Positions 54,428 to 63,876 of a stretch of 64,000 bases of DNA are shown here, piece after piece. The stretch is taken from positions 42,603-106,602 of the forward strand of contig NVXU02000012.1 of NCBI GenBank assembly GCA_002734065.2, read 5' to 3'. Under the pieces are notes generated by a model. The model was not told the origin of the DNA and ran no database searches. It was given only the letters and a program-made list of their open reading frames with translations. Each line of letters starts with the position of its first letter. The first letter of the stretch is position 1. The DNA comes from Fluviicola sp. Its GTDB lineage: Bacteria; Bacteroidota; Bacteroidia; Flavobacteriales_D; Crocinitomicaceae. The translations under genes were made by a program, and so were the position numbers.

Positions 54428-56119
54428 ATGAAACTTATTCTCTGGGCTTTCTTTCTCTCCTCTCCTTTCGGAACTCTTTCACAGAGCGACTCAGTCTATA
54501 TCGAATTTGCTAACGACATTGACGAATACCCAAATTGCAAAACAGTATTCGCTGCAAATGGGCATTATCAATTGAGCAATTCTAAATTACCACAATTAGA
54601 GATTCCTTATACATTACAGATAATACCCAAGAATTTAACGCGCAACGGTAAATTAACGAGTTATTCTAACCGTGTGCAACTTTCAAAATTAGGGAGTTAC
54701 GATTACCCAACAACTTTTTATGAGGTGCTAACTTACCATGAAGTAAAAACAAAGAATCCTTTCGATAGAGATGGGTATGTTTGGCTTCCCGACGACCCCA
54801 TTGAATTAGCGAAGAAAGGATATATTCTAGTTCCTGAAGAGCATTATGATGCTTTGGGGATACAAAATAAATTTGAAGTCGAATACCATCCAGAATCTGG
54901 TATCATCGATGGAGTCTTTATTTCAGAACATTATTTCTATCACAGAATTCCATTTTTTGAGGTCTATCCGAAAGAATTGGATTTTTTAGATACTGTTCAT
55001 GCATCCATTCAGCAAGAAGTTCAGTTGAGCATTGATTCTGTTTTTGCGCCCTTTTATTTTTCTCAATTTGAAGTCACTAATTATGAATATCGTCAGTTTG
55101 TTGATTATGTACGAGATTCCATTGCACTAAATATGGCTTACACCACTATTGAAGATGACGATTTAGCCGCTACTCTTCTTAATGCAACAAAAAAAGAGAA
55201 GAAAAGTTTGAACCTTGCCAATCGTTCAGAGAATGCAAAATTGTACGGACTCAAAAAAACGAAGCGCTTTTATAATGACCCAGCACTCATTCCTTATTTA
55301 TCTTATATATACCACCCGCAACCTGAAAGATATTACCATCGCAGGGAAATTGACACACGAAAGTTGTTTTATAAAATCAATTCTACTGATTCTATTCATG
55401 TCTATCCTGATACTAATAATTTTCATGGAGTATTTGACCAGTGGGTAGCTGGAGACGTTATGGCAAACATGTACTTTTGGCATCCTGCGTATGATAACTA
55501 CCCACTAGTAAATGTCAATAAAGCGCAAATTCTTGCTTTCTGTCATTGGAAAGAAGTTCATATCAATAGAAAATATGGAAACGATTCCATTTACATTCAC
55601 GTCTCCCCTCCTAGCATTCTGCAATATGAAATGGCTGCGAAAAGCCAAGTTTCTCTTGGGCAAAGGTCGCAAGTTGTCGATCAGCAGAACTCTAAGTATG
55701 TTGCTTACCAAAGAAGTGCCGAGCCTTCCTTTCTTAATTTAAAGAAAGTATTTGCTGACAATGTAAAACCGAGCAAAGCTCCTAAAAGAGGAAGAAGATA
55801 CTTTTTAAGAAGAATTTTTCGTTTAAGGGGAAGCAAGAAAATCAAATTCCTTAATGATTCTCTAATTTCATCACTCGATGGCAACGTCTCTGAGATGGTC
55901 ATAGACAAAGTAACGAAAGAAAAAGCTACTTTTTACGGAATCGAAGCTGAAAATATAGAAAATACCCACTTCGTTCTTGGTTCTAACTACCACAAGAATG
56001 CTCTAATCATTGGTGACGACAATTACAATAGCATTTTCTACAAAACCATCAGAAAGAATGATAAATCCGATTGCTTAACAGGTTTCCGACTGGTTTACAC
56101 CATAGAAAAGTTAGAATAA
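54428..56119 (+). CDS. Exported FGE/SUMF1-fold protein
   Basis: A 563-residue protein with a signal peptide (MKLILWAFFLSSPFGTLSQ). From about residue 205 on it has the formylglycine-generating-enzyme fold: PFYFSQFEVTNYEYRQFVDY, FWHPAYDNYPLVNVNKAQIL, ILQYEMAAKS, ISSLDGNVSEMVIDK and CLTGFRLVYTIE. The family also includes GldJ/GldK, gliding and T9SS lipoproteins, but this protein lacks a lipobox. The copper- or catalytic-cysteine pair of true FGEs was not seen, so it is probably structural. A paralogous domain occurs in the membrane protein at 60000-61322. Confidence 0.82.
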   Translation: MKLILWAFFLSSPFGTLSQSDSVYIEFANDIDEYPNCKTVFAANGHYQLSNSKLPQLEIPYTLQIIPKNLTRNGKLTSYSNRVQLSKLGSYDYPTTFYEVLTYHEVKTKNPFDRDGYVWLPDDPIELAKKGYILVPEEHYDALGIQNKFEVEYHPESGIIDGVFISEHYFYHRIPFFEVYPKELDFLDTVHASIQQEVQLSIDSVFAPFYFSQFEVTNYEYRQFVDYVRDSIALNMAYTTIEDDDLAATLLNATKKEKKSLNLANRSENAKLYGLKKTKRFYNDPALIPYLSYIYHPQPERYYHRREIDTRKLFYKINSTDSIHVYPDTNNFHGVFDQWVAGDVMANMYFWHPAYDNYPLVNVNKAQILAFCHWKEVHINRKYGNDSIYIHVSPPSILQYEMAAKSQVSLGQRSQVVDQQNSKYVAYQRSAEPSFLNLKKVFADNVKPSKAPKRGRRYFLRRIFRLRGSKKIKFLNDSLISSLDGNVSEMVIDKVTKEKATFYGIEAENIENTHFVLGSNYHKNALIIGDDNYNSIFYKTIRKNDKSDCLTGFRLVYTIEKLE

Positions 56120-56140
56120 TTAAAAAAACACCAACTCTTC

Positions 56141-56187
56141 TCTCCTCACTCCTAACTCATCACTCCACACTCCACACTCCTCACTCA
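56141..56187. repeat. R2 repeat (inverted) upstream of the transglutaminase-like gene
   Basis: TCTCCTCACTCCTAACTCAT, then CACTCCACACTCCACACTCC. Same family as 30389, in the reverse orientation. It follows the FGE-like stop codon by about 20 bases and leads directly into the next gene's probable start. Confidence 0.75.
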
Positions 56188-56210
56188 AAACTTTTCAATA
56201 CCTTCACTCC

Positions 56211-57017
56211 ATCAAAACATTCAGAAACATATTCCTCGTCTTATTCATCCTCGGATTTCTCGTAGCGATATTTGCAGACCCCGACAAGAAAAAACAGCGA
56301 ACAGATTTCGAATACACCTCCGAGCAATGCTTAGAGTTTCAGGAGTCTTCCTCATTTGAGGTGCTAACCGCACGTTCTTGGAAAGATTACATATTCAATG
56401 AATACTGCACTTCTTATATTTGTGCGAACTACGATTACGACGGCGCCAAAGATGCACGCGAACAATACACCGATTATGACAGTCAAACATCAGATGAATT
56501 TTGGGGAAAGCTCTATTATTCGCTGTACGAGCAGAACAAAGAACGAATTGGCAGCTTATTAGATTCACTTTGGACACTGAAAGAAGTCAACGATTTAGAT
56601 CAATTCGAATTTGCCAACGCCGTGGTTACCTTTGTGCAAGACATTCCCTATGCCTACATTCTTGACAAAGAACGGTGCGAAGATCAAGAAGAAATTTATG
56701 GCAACTGTGTTACGGATATCAAATACGGCATCCTCTCGCCTGTTGAATTTCTGTACACCTTAAACGGAGATTGCGACACCAGAACGGTTTTACTCTATAC
56801 TATTTTCAGAGAATTGGGTTACGAACCAAAAATTGCCAACAGCGATGCTTATGCGCATTCTATTTTGCTGCTAAACGTTGCTTCTGGTGGAAATGATTAC
56901 ATTTATGACCGTGGACGAAAGTTTTTCTTTTGGGAAACCACTGCGGCCAATTGGCCTTCTGGAACCTTGCCTCCAGATACGCGCGACCTTGATAAATGGA
57001 CAGTTGTACTTAATTAA
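56211..57017 (+). CDS. Transglutaminase-like membrane-anchored protein, start codon unclear
   Basis: The frame is open back to 56124 without an ATG. The first in-frame standard start is GTG at 56361, but upstream in the same frame is a perfect membrane anchor, beginning ATC AAA ACA (IKTFRNIFLVLFILGFLVAI). So the original start was probably at 56211, as ATC or a lost ATG, giving about 268 residues. The C-terminal half has the transglutaminase-like core: AYILDKERCEDQEE, GILSPVEFLYTLNGDCDTRT with catalytic Cys in GDCDTR, and AYAHSILLL for the His. The DUF350 protein gene follows 6 bases later. The periplasmic role is unknown. Confidence 0.65.
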   Translation: MKTFRNIFLVLFILGFLVAIFADPDKKKQRTDFEYTSEQCLEFQESSSFEVLTARSWKDYIFNEYCTSYICANYDYDGAKDAREQYTDYDSQTSDEFWGKLYYSLYEQNKERIGSLLDSLWTLKEVNDLDQFEFANAVVTFVQDIPYAYILDKERCEDQEEIYGNCVTDIKYGILSPVEFLYTLNGDCDTRTVLLYTIFRELGYEPKIANSDAYAHSILLLNVASGGNDYIYDRGRKFFFWETTAANWPSGTLPPDTRDLDKWTVVLN

Positions 57018-57023
57018 CAAAGA

Positions 57024-57545
57024 ATGAACGAAAAAATAGCTTTACTCGGATTTGTCGAAATCATTAGTTCCCTCAGTTGCGGAATTGTGATTCTTTTCTT
57101 AACCTATAAGATTCTAAAAATATACGGTCACAAACGTTTGGGCATTGACCACAACAATTTGGCGTACAATATTCTCATCGCAGGAGTTTTACTCTCGGTC
57201 GGATATACAGTCAGTGGCGTTATCCATCCTATTCTCGATTCTTACAGAATAATTAGTAGTTCTGACGTGAGCAAAACCGCATTGGTTCTTAGTTTTCTCG
57301 CTTATGGCGGTTTGTACATTCTCATTGCGTATATCTCGGCAATGATTGTTGTGTTTTTAGGCCTGTTTATTTACAGCACCATGACTTCTGTGAGTGAGTT
57401 GCAAGAATTGAAGAACAATAACGTAGGAGTGGCTATTGTTTTGGTCGCGATAATCTTTACCTTGTCGCTAATTACCAGCAATGGTATCGTTTTACTGATA
57501 GAATCATTCATTCCTTATCCAGATTTACCGGTTAGAATAGGTTAG
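57024..57545 (+). CDS. DUF350 integral membrane protein
   Basis: A 173-residue protein with four membrane helices. The pattern GIDHNNLAYNILIAGVLLSVGYTVSG and ELKNNNVGVAIVLVAIIF fits DUF350 (YjfL-like). DUF350 proteins are often encoded with transglutaminase-like proteins in envelope operons. It starts 6 bases after that gene. Function unknown. Confidence 0.75.
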   Translation: MNEKIALLGFVEIISSLSCGIVILFLTYKILKIYGHKRLGIDHNNLAYNILIAGVLLSVGYTVSGVIHPILDSYRIISSSDVSKTALVLSFLAYGGLYILIAYISAMIVVFLGLFIYSTMTSVSELQELKNNNVGVAIVLVAIIFTLSLITSNGIVLLIESFIPYPDLPVRIG

Positions 57546-57546
57546 C

Positions 57547-58023
57547 ATGAAAAAGTTTCAGATTCATATCTTAGTTGTCAATGCGGTGGTGTTGCTGTCG
57601 ATGTTTTTGCCTTATCAGATTCTTAGTGAATATGAAACGAACTGGAGAACGAATAATAGAATCTTAAGGGAAGGGAATCGTTATATTTCTGGACTCGAAT
57701 TGCCCGAAACTTACTTTTTTCTTGGAGGAATTTTTGGTATTACTGTTATAACATTGGTTTGGAGAAATTTAGCAACGGCTATCATTGGCAGTGTATTGTC
57801 TATTGGTCTGGGTTTGTATGTTCCTTTACTCCTGTTCATCTTAACTTTTAATTTATTTACTCTATTTACTCTTGATAGCAACGATTTAGGCATTGGTTTT
57901 TACATTGGCGCCTTGGCGATTCTTTATTTTATTGTGATTCAGTTTATCAATTTGGTTCAGACGGCTAGGAATAGAAAGAATAATGATAGAAGTGCGGTGG
58001 TGGATATTTTGGATGATTTCTGA
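57547..58023 (+). CDS. Small integral membrane protein, ILDDF paralog
   Basis: A 158-residue protein with four predicted helices. It begins MKKFQIHILVVNAVVLLSMFLPYQIL and ends AVVDILDDF. The paralog at 59334-59820 shares the start (MK...MFLPYR), the middle helices and the C-terminal ILDDF. It overlaps nothing and follows DUF350 by 1 base, so the three genes form an operon. No family name was recognised. Confidence 0.75.
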   Translation: MKKFQIHILVVNAVVLLSMFLPYQILSEYETNWRTNNRILREGNRYISGLELPETYFFLGGIFGITVITLVWRNLATAIIGSVLSIGLGLYVPLLLFILTFNLFTLFTLDSNDLGIGFYIGALAILYFIVIQFINLVQTARNRKNNDRSAVVDILDDF

Positions 58024-58107
58024 CTAAAAATTAAGAAATAGAATACTCTAATATGAAAAGACAAATAAAAAAGGTTATATTTATTGTCTAAATAACAAAT
58101 TTATTTT

Positions 58108-59280
58108 ATGAAACACGTACTAACAATTCTATTTTCTTCAGTTCTTTTATTTACTTCTTATTCGCAATGGAATCAAATTACCTCTCCATATAATGGCAAT
58201 CTAAACACTATAGAGTTTATTGACCAAAACATTGGCTATATTGGTGGAAATACTGCAATAATGAAAACTCTAGATGGTGGAATTTCATGGACTTCAACTT
58301 CGATTGCTGACTTTTCCATAAACTGTTTTTCTTTTCCTTCTTCAACTACGGGTTACTATGGAGCAAATAATAATATTGTACGAAAAACAACTAATGGCGG
58401 AACGACTTGGGCTTTACAAAACCCAAACTTAAGTCCTTATGGAGTGTTAGCAATGAGTTTTCCTACGGTAAACGATGGGTACGTTGTGGGGCAAGTAGGA
58501 ACACTCAGAAAAACTACCAATGGTGGAACCACTTGGATCACGGTTAATACAGGAATTACACAAGATTTTAATGGAGTACATTTTTTTGATGCAAATGTTG
58601 GGTTATTTATTGGAGACAATGGGTTAATTAAAAGAACTTCTAATGGGATTACAAGTTGGAGTACTGTTAGTTCTGGGACATCAAATAATTTAGAAGATAT
58701 TTTTTTCATAGACAATAGCACTGGATTTATTGTCGGCGAAGGTGGAACAATTTTAAAAACTACTAATGCTGGAGTAAATTGGACAGCCCAGACAAGTGGA
58801 ACTAATCAATGGTTATATGCTGTTTGCTTTAAAGATGCATTAGAAGGATATGCAGGAGGAATTAATGGAATTATGCTTCATACAGTTGATGGAGGAACAT
58901 CTTGGCAAGCTGTCTCTTCAAGCATACCTACAACAATACAAGATATTAAATACAATGGTAGTTTCTTTATTGGCACGGCAACTCAAGGTCGATTAATTTC
59001 AACGTATTCTGCGACTACTTCTGTAGATAATTTATCTTCATTGGAGGAAAATGACTTTGTTTTTTTCCCTAACCCTACATCTAAAAATGTTACATTGGTT
59101 TTTCAAGAATTAAGTAATCATAACATCAAATTTTATAGCTCCTATGGCACCCTTGTAAAATCAATTGATGTTTTTGAAGAAAAGAGTATCATAAGTGTAG
59201 AAGATTTACCTAATGGGATATATTTCATTGAAGCAACAGTGAAAAATTCCATCATTAGAAAAAAAATAGTGATTCAATAG
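58108..59280 (+). CDS. T9SS-exported YCF48/BNR-repeat protein
   Basis: A 390-residue protein with a signal peptide (MKHVLTILFSSVLLFTSYSQ). Five or six repeats of the pattern GxxxxxxKTxNGGxxW (for example IVRKTTNGGTTWALQNPN, ILKTTNAGVNWTAQTSGT) make a BNR/YCF48-like propeller. The final 85 residues are the type IX secretion sorting domain (FVFFPNPTSKNVTLVFQ, then LPNGIYFIEATVKNSIIRKK). It is expected to be secreted or anchored outside. Ligand unknown. Confidence 0.9.
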   Translation: MKHVLTILFSSVLLFTSYSQWNQITSPYNGNLNTIEFIDQNIGYIGGNTAIMKTLDGGISWTSTSIADFSINCFSFPSSTTGYYGANNNIVRKTTNGGTTWALQNPNLSPYGVLAMSFPTVNDGYVVGQVGTLRKTTNGGTTWITVNTGITQDFNGVHFFDANVGLFIGDNGLIKRTSNGITSWSTVSSGTSNNLEDIFFIDNSTGFIVGEGGTILKTTNAGVNWTAQTSGTNQWLYAVCFKDALEGYAGGINGIMLHTVDGGTSWQAVSSSIPTTIQDIKYNGSFFIGTATQGRLISTYSATTSVDNLSSLEENDFVFFPNPTSKNVTLVFQELSNHNIKFYSSYGTLVKSIDVFEEKSIISVEDLPNGIYFIEATVKNSIIRKKIVIQ

Positions 59281-59333
59281 TGATTCAATTCAAGCATGAC
59301 GATTTTAAATCATAATGTTTGAATTCTACTATA

Positions 59334-59820
59334 ATGAAAAGATTACCATTAATTACGTTTATTACTCTTACAATTATTGTGATTTCGATGTTTTTGCCAT
59401 ACCGGGTTGTAGAATTCAACTATGGAGCATGGTACGATTTAGATAATTCATTCAGGATTGAATACCGGCTCTGGGTTTAAAATTAAAGAAGCATATATTG
59501 TTTTTGCATTCTTGATAATTGCACTTGTCTCTTTGATAAAAAGAAATGTTTTAACTGCAGTGTTTTCTTTGTTTCTTCAATTGGTTTACCTACTCGTTCT
59601 ATTTTTCTTAGGTGTAAACATAGTTTGGGAATATTCTAACGATATCTGGGATTATTTTAACGGAGAGGCAATAGCAGAAGTAAGAGTCGGTACTGGATTT
59701 TACTTTCTTACTCTAACCAGTATCTTCTACTTCATCGTTCTAATTGTAAATCTCGTTAAAGAAATTAAGAACAAAAAAAATCATCCAGATGCCACAACGA
59801 ACATTCTAGATGATTTTTAA
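59334..59820 (+). pseudogene. Frameshifted paralog of the ILDDF membrane protein
   Basis: ATG at 59334 starts MKRLPLITFITLTIIVISMFLPYR and reads to a stop (TAA) at about 59478. The rest of the protein continues in the +1 frame from 59458 (NTGSGFKIKEAYIVFAFLI) to ILDDF at 59820. Joined, it matches the intact paralog at 57547-58023 in length and layout. One indel in about 59440-59478 would restore it. It is either a pseudogene or a sequencing error. Confidence 0.75.
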
Positions 59821-59848
59821 CCAATGCTCTATGTCTCTGTGAAAAAAA

Positions 59849-59994
59849 GAGCATTGGAGCTTTAGAGCCTTCGAGCCCTGGACAACTTACGAGTAAAACC
59901 TACCCAACTCTGCGAACCTCTGCGCCTTCTCTGTGGTTCTCTGTGCAACAGTATATTCCAAAACTCCAATGCTCCAATTCTCCAACACTCCATT
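59849..59994. repeat. R1 repeats around a CACAGAGA-type repeat
   Basis: R1 unit at 59849-59883 (GAGCATTGGAGCTTTAGAGC and continuation) and inverted R1 at 59956-59994 (CTCCAATGCTCCAATTCTCC and continuation). Between them, CTCTGCGAACCTCTGCGCC and TTCTCTGTGGTTCTCTGTGC (59908-59949) is the reverse of the block at 41450-41490. Confidence 0.75.
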
Positions 59995-59999
59995 TCAAC

Positions 60000-61322
60000 C
60001 TACCTCTTCCTCAAACTCATCACCACTCTAAACCCAATATTCACAGATGGTTCTGTTCTTCCCTTCCATTTATCTGGACCGTTGATTTCCAGTTCTTCTG
60101 CCGAACTGTTCCAACTGCCTCCCCTTGTCCTGTAAATATACTTCCCGTTTTTAAATTCTTCAATCACTAGTTCGGCTACATTTCCGCTCATGCAGTACAA
60201 GCCAAATGAATTAGGATTGTAGCTATTTACTTGAACAGTATAATACCCACCGTCCGAATTAGCCGACTCATTAATTGGATTGTAATTCGCAAGGTAGCAA
60301 CCTGAAGAGTTCATAGTACTATTACTATTCCAACCATAATTGTTTGAGGATTTACCTCCGCTGGCAGCCAATTTCCATTCCCAGTCATGAGGTAATCTTA
60401 CATCGTTTAAGTTGGATGCTTTTTTTGGGTAGGCTTTAACAGTTTCTAGTGTTAACCATTTGCAATAAAGTTCTACGCCTTCTTTACTAATAGCAACAAC
60501 AGGGTAATTATTATAAGCTGGGTGACTAAAATAGTTTTCTTTCATAGGCTCATTGAAAGCTGAAGGGTATTCCTTGGTCCACATGGTTTGGTCAGGCTGT
60601 GCAGTTAAGAAATCATCTTTTTTATTTTGAATTATCAAGTCAAATAGAAATGTTCTGTACTCTAAATTGGTCACTTCTGTTTTTTGCATATAAAATGCTT
60701 GTATGGATACATTTTTATAAGTCCTGCTAGGAATATAAGAGTAAAATTTATCATTAAATTTCACCAACCGTTTGGTCATCTTCGCCTTTTGCTTGTTATT
60801 TGCCTTGATTTCTGCTTCTGTTAATTTCGGAAAGCGATATGGTTCTTCAAAAAAGCGTTGTGTTTTTTCTGATCGCTTCTTTACTTCCTCAACGAACTCT
60901 ATTACGGGAAGTTGGATAAGTTCTCTTTCAACGACAGTCAACTCCACCTTGGTCGTGTCGTCCAGTTTACTTTCCTCGATTATTTCAGAATAGTATTCTT
61001 TAATTATCTTATCTGTTTCTTCAATTGCTTTTATAGAATCGTTTTTAGTCAAAGAAATCAATGCTTTTTTAGGATTGTTTTCTTCTTGCTTTTCTACTGT
61101 AGAATTGCTGTAAATTACAGCTGTAATTGCTAATGCACTCAATATCGTAATCATACCAATTAGTTTTAAATTAATAGAATAAGCGAGTTTCCCTCCTGCT
61201 GTTCCCGAAGAATTGACAGAATGAACAAACTGCTTCTTTGTTTCCTTGAAAGAAAGTTGCACAGGTTCGCTTTTGGCTTGATTGAACAAATCATTCAATC
61301 GATTTTCATTGTTTCTAACCAT
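60000..61322 (-). CDS. Membrane-anchored FGE/SUMF1-fold protein, likely partner of the ECF sigma factor
   Basis: About 440 residues from the ATG at 61322 (MVRNNENRLNDLFNQAKSEP); the ORF is open upstream to 61379 but overlaps the sigma factor there. The N-terminal 55 residues would be cytoplasmic, followed by one membrane helix (about residues 52-72, LKLIGMITILSALAITAVIY). The outer part ends in an FGE-type domain: IQAFYMQKTEVTNLEYRTFL, YFSHPAYNNYPVVAIS, VRLPHDWEWKLAASGGK, YCMSGNVAEL, TRGGSWNSS and NIGFRVVM. The catalytic cysteines of real FGE were not recognised. The location overlapping the sigma-factor stop by 8 bases suggests an anti-sigma-like role. Confidence 0.8.
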   Translation of the reverse strand: MVRNNENRLNDLFNQAKSEPVQLSFKETKKQFVHSVNSSGTAGGKLAYSINLKLIGMITILSALAITAVIYSNSTVEKQEENNPKKALISLTKNDSIKAIEETDKIIKEYYSEIIEESKLDDTTKVELTVVERELIQLPVIEFVEEVKKRSEKTQRFFEEPYRFPKLTEAEIKANNKQKAKMTKRLVKFNDKFYSYIPSRTYKNVSIQAFYMQKTEVTNLEYRTFLFDLIIQNKKDDFLTAQPDQTMWTKEYPSAFNEPMKENYFSHPAYNNYPVVAISKEGVELYCKWLTLETVKAYPKKASNLNDVRLPHDWEWKLAASGGKSSNNYGWNSNSTMNSSGCYLANYNPINESANSDGGYYTVQVNSYNPNSFGLYCMSGNVAELVIEEFKNGKYIYRTRGGSWNSSAEELEINGPDKWKGRTEPSVNIGFRVVMSLRKR

Positions 61323-61836
61323 TTGTGTCCTCCTTTTTTGTAATGGATTCGTAATTGAGAATTTCAACAAGTTGCTCACGTCCTCTTTTTAGTCGTTGCT
61401 TTACCGCAGATTCCGATGCATCTTGAATTTTCGCTACTTCTTTTACGGAGAATCCTGAGATTTCGTAAAGAATAATCGCTTCTTTCTGTGCTTCTGGAAG
61501 CTCTGCCAATGCTTGGTGCAAGAAGTAAACTTCTGTTGCTTGCTCCGTTCTCGCGTTGACATCTTGCAAGTGATAACTTGTTGCTTCTGAAATAGAATCC
61601 TCTTTCTTTTTCTTGTGTTGGTTGGATAATAGTCGAACGCTAATGGTGAATAAAAAGGACAGAAAAGCATCCTCAGACCTCAAAGTATCTAACTTTTGAA
61701 ACGCAACCAACAGCGTCTCATTGATTAAATCTTTGTAATCCATTTTTCCATAAACTCTTGCTCTGCAGAAGCGCTCGAACCTATCATGAATGGGTTCGTA
61801 GAGTTGAAGGAATTTATCTTGCTTTTCTTTGCTCAT
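61315..61836 (-). CDS. ECF-type RNA polymerase sigma factor
   Basis: A 173-residue sigma-70 family factor of the extracytoplasmic type. Region 2 includes DRFERFCRARVYGKMDYKDLINETLLVAFQKLDTL. Region 4 has ELPEAQKEAIILYEISGFSVKEVAKIQDASESAVKQRLKRGREQL. Regions 1 and 3 are absent. It is co-transcribed with the membrane FGE-fold protein and may control an envelope-response regulon. Target promoters were not searched. Confidence 0.92.
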   Translation of the reverse strand: MSKEKQDKFLQLYEPIHDRFERFCRARVYGKMDYKDLINETLLVAFQKLDTLRSEDAFLSFLFTISVRLLSNQHKKKKEDSISEATSYHLQDVNARTEQATEVYFLHQALAELPEAQKEAIILYEISGFSVKEVAKIQDASESAVKQRLKRGREQLVEILNYESITKKEDTNG

Positions 61837-61910
61837 TAATTACACCTTTTCGTGATCTAATTGGTAAGTGTCGCCAAATTGAGATTGGTTACATTGTAAA
61901 GAAAGAAAAA

Positions 61911-61962
61911 ATTTCGGATACTGTACGGGTTGGTCGCAACCAACCCGTACAGTATCCGAAAT
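61911..61962. repeat. Perfect palindrome, family P, copy b, between divergent genes
   Basis: Arms of 24 bp at 61911-61934 and 61939-61962 (starting ATTTCGGATACTGTACGGGT) with a CGCA loop. It lies between the sigma factor gene (minus) and a plus-strand gene, so it is not an ordinary terminator. The core GTACGGGTTGGTCGC is shared with 62504. Confidence 0.85.
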
Positions 61963-62059
61963 GCACTTTGGAAAAAAAATGGAAATAAATAGAATCAAAA
62001 CCATTATCAATGATAATTAATTATTTTTACATCAAATATTAACTTAAAACCAACCCAAT

Positions 62060-62509
62060 ATGTTAGAAGGAGCAATTATCGGTATTATCGTTGCAGTTAT
62101 TGTGATGATGATTCAAAAAAGTAAACAAAAAAAAGCGTTAGCAGAACTTAACAATTCAGATACGCTTGACACACCTGAGTATTCAGCATTTTTTCATCAT
62201 GCAACGGAGAAAATATTTACCGGGAAAGGATTCAAATTTTTTGATGGAAATGGTGTCGGCTATTTGAGCGGAAGTAACTTTAATTACAAAGCAAAGACCG
62301 GTTTGCAAACTTTTGATCTAACCAATTGCACCATAGCGTATGCTGGAAAAAAGAAGAAAATCAACTGGATTTCAATTGAGGATAACGGAACAAAGCATTA
62401 TTTCACATCCTTTCAGCAAGGAGCGTTTAAAATGGATGATTCCGAGATGCAAAAATTCATTGCGAAGTTGCAAGAGATTTCTCCTGAGAGTAAATTAGAT
62501 GTTTTGTAA
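62060..62509 (+). CDS. Small membrane-anchored protein of unknown function
   Basis: A 149-residue protein. One N-terminal membrane helix (MLEGAIIGIIVAVIVMMIQK) is followed by a soluble domain with FKFFDGNGVGYLSGSNFNYK and a strand-rich body, and the end is ISPESKLDVL. No domain was recognised. The stop codon lies inside a palindrome of 52 bases, the terminator shared with rhlE. Confidence 0.7.
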   Translation: MLEGAIIGIIVAVIVMMIQKSKQKKALAELNNSDTLDTPEYSAFFHHATEKIFTGKGFKFFDGNGVGYLSGSNFNYKAKTGLQTFDLTNCTIAYAGKKKKINWISIEDNGTKHYFTSFQQGAFKMDDSEMQKFIAKLQEISPESKLDVL

Positions 62510-62555
62510 AAAAAAGTACGGGTCGGTCGCGACCGACCCGTACTTTTTTTTACAA
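62504..62555. terminator. Bidirectional terminator palindrome, family P, copy c
   Basis: Perfect 26-bp inverted repeat with no loop: 62504-62529 and 62530-62555, centred on TCGCGA. The core GTACGGGTCGGTCGC is flanked by A- and T-runs, so it can terminate both convergent genes. Confidence 0.88.
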
Positions 62556-63812
62556 TCACCTTCTCTTATTTCTTCCACCACCGCCTTGGCGACGATTGTT
62601 ATTTGAACTTCGTCGGTTTTGGTTCGATTTCTCGTAACTTTTCTGCAATTCTTTATAATCTGCAATTGCCTTGTCTGTTATTGGAAACGGATGATCAGAA
62701 ATAACCTTGATTTTCTTATTGACTAACTTTTCGATGTCTTTCAAGTATGGAAGCTCATCGATGTCACACAAAGAAATGGACAAACCGCTTGCCCCTGCTC
62801 TACCCGTTCGTCCTATTCGGTGAACGTAAGTTTCAGGTTCGTTGGGCAAGTCATAATTCAATACATATTGCAATGATTCGATGTCAATTCCCCTAGCGGC
62901 GATATCCGTTGCTACCAAGACTCTTTTCTTCCCATTTTTGAATTCTTTCAATGCTCTTTCTCTTGCACCTTGACTTTTATCTCCGTGAATGGCTGCTGCA
63001 CTTATTCCTGCTTTGTCTAACAATCTTGCTAATCGGTCAGCCCCTCTTTTTGTTCGGGAGAATACCAGCATGCTCGTGATAGATTCATCTTGCAAAATAT
63101 GCTTGAGTAAATTCTTCTTCTCCGGTTTCAAAACGTGATAAACAACCTGTTGAATTGTATCTGCCGTTGACGAAACAGGATCTACTTTGATGTATTCCGG
63201 ATTGTGCAAAATATTCTTTGCTAAGTCCGCAATCGCCAATGGCATAGTTGCTGAAAAGAAGAATGTTTGTTTTTTATTCGGTAATTTCGGGAGAATCTTC
63301 TTGATGTCGTGAATGAATCCCATGTCGAGCATTCTATCCGCTTCATCTAGCACGAAGAATTCTACTTTATCCAAACGGATGTGTCCTTGATTCATTAAAT
63401 CGAGCAGCCTTCCTGGTGTTGCAACGAGGATGTCAACTCCTTCTCTTAGTCTTTGTACTTGAGGACCTTGTCCTACTCCACCAAAGATTAAAACGTGTCT
63501 CAATCCCAAACCTTTGCCATAATCTCTAATGCTTTCTGCAATTTGAGCTGCCAATTCTCTGGTTGGTGTTAAAATCAATGCTTTTATAGGTCTATTTCTA
63601 TTGGTGCTGTCTTTTCGTTGGTGCAGTAATTGCAAAAGTGGAATGGAGAATGCTGCGGTTTTTCCTGTACCTGTTTGGGCACAACCTAACAAATCTCTAC
63701 CGTCCAGTGCTAAAGGAATTGCCTGCTCCTGAATCGGAGTTGGTTCTGTATATCCAAGCTGATTGACGGAGTCTAATATTTCGGGCAAAAGCCCTAATTC
63801 TGTAAATTTCAT
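62556..63812 (-). CDS. rhlE: DEAD-box RNA helicase RhlE
   Basis: A 418-residue helicase. Motifs in order are Q motif ([14 protein letters not shown]), [29 protein letters not shown] (FVLDEADRM), SAT (FFSATMP), [23 protein letters not shown] and [10 protein letters not shown]. The C-terminal tail is rich in Asn, Arg and Gly ([17 protein letters not shown]), typical of RhlE. The role is likely in rRNA processing or mRNA turnover at low temperature. Confidence 0.95.
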   Translation of the reverse strand: MKFTELGLLPEILDSVNQLGYTEPTPIQEQAIPLALDGRDLLGCAQTGTGKTAAFSIPLLQLLHQRKDSTNRNRPIKALILTPTRELAAQIAESIRDYGKGLGLRHVLIFGGVGQGPQVQRLREGVDILVATPGRLLDLMNQGHIRLDKVEFFVLDEADRMLDMGFIHDIKKILPKLPNKKQTFFFSATMPLAIADLAKNILHNPEYIKVDPVSSTADTIQQVVYHVLKPEKKNLLKHILQDESITSMLVFSRTKRGADRLARLLDKAGISAAAIHGDKSQGARERALKEFKNGKKRVLVATDIAARGIDIESLQYVLNYDLPNEPETYVHRIGRTGRAGASGLSISLCDIDELPYLKDIEKLVNKKIKVISDHPFPITDKAIADYKELQKSYEKSNQNRRSSNNNRRQGGGGRNKRR

Positions 63813-63837
63813 AGGTGCAAAGATAGTTAAATTGTGT

Positions 63838-63876
63838 TAGGAGTGATGAGTGATGAGTGAGGAGTGTACCTTGTTA
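63838..63876. repeat. R2 repeat cut by the IS3-family element
   Basis: AGGAGTGATGAGTGATGAGTG, then AGGAGTGTACC, which matches R2 followed by the beginning of R3 (GTACCT) as seen at 34384 and 41570. Right after GTACC the sequence departs into the IS end. Confidence 0.6.
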
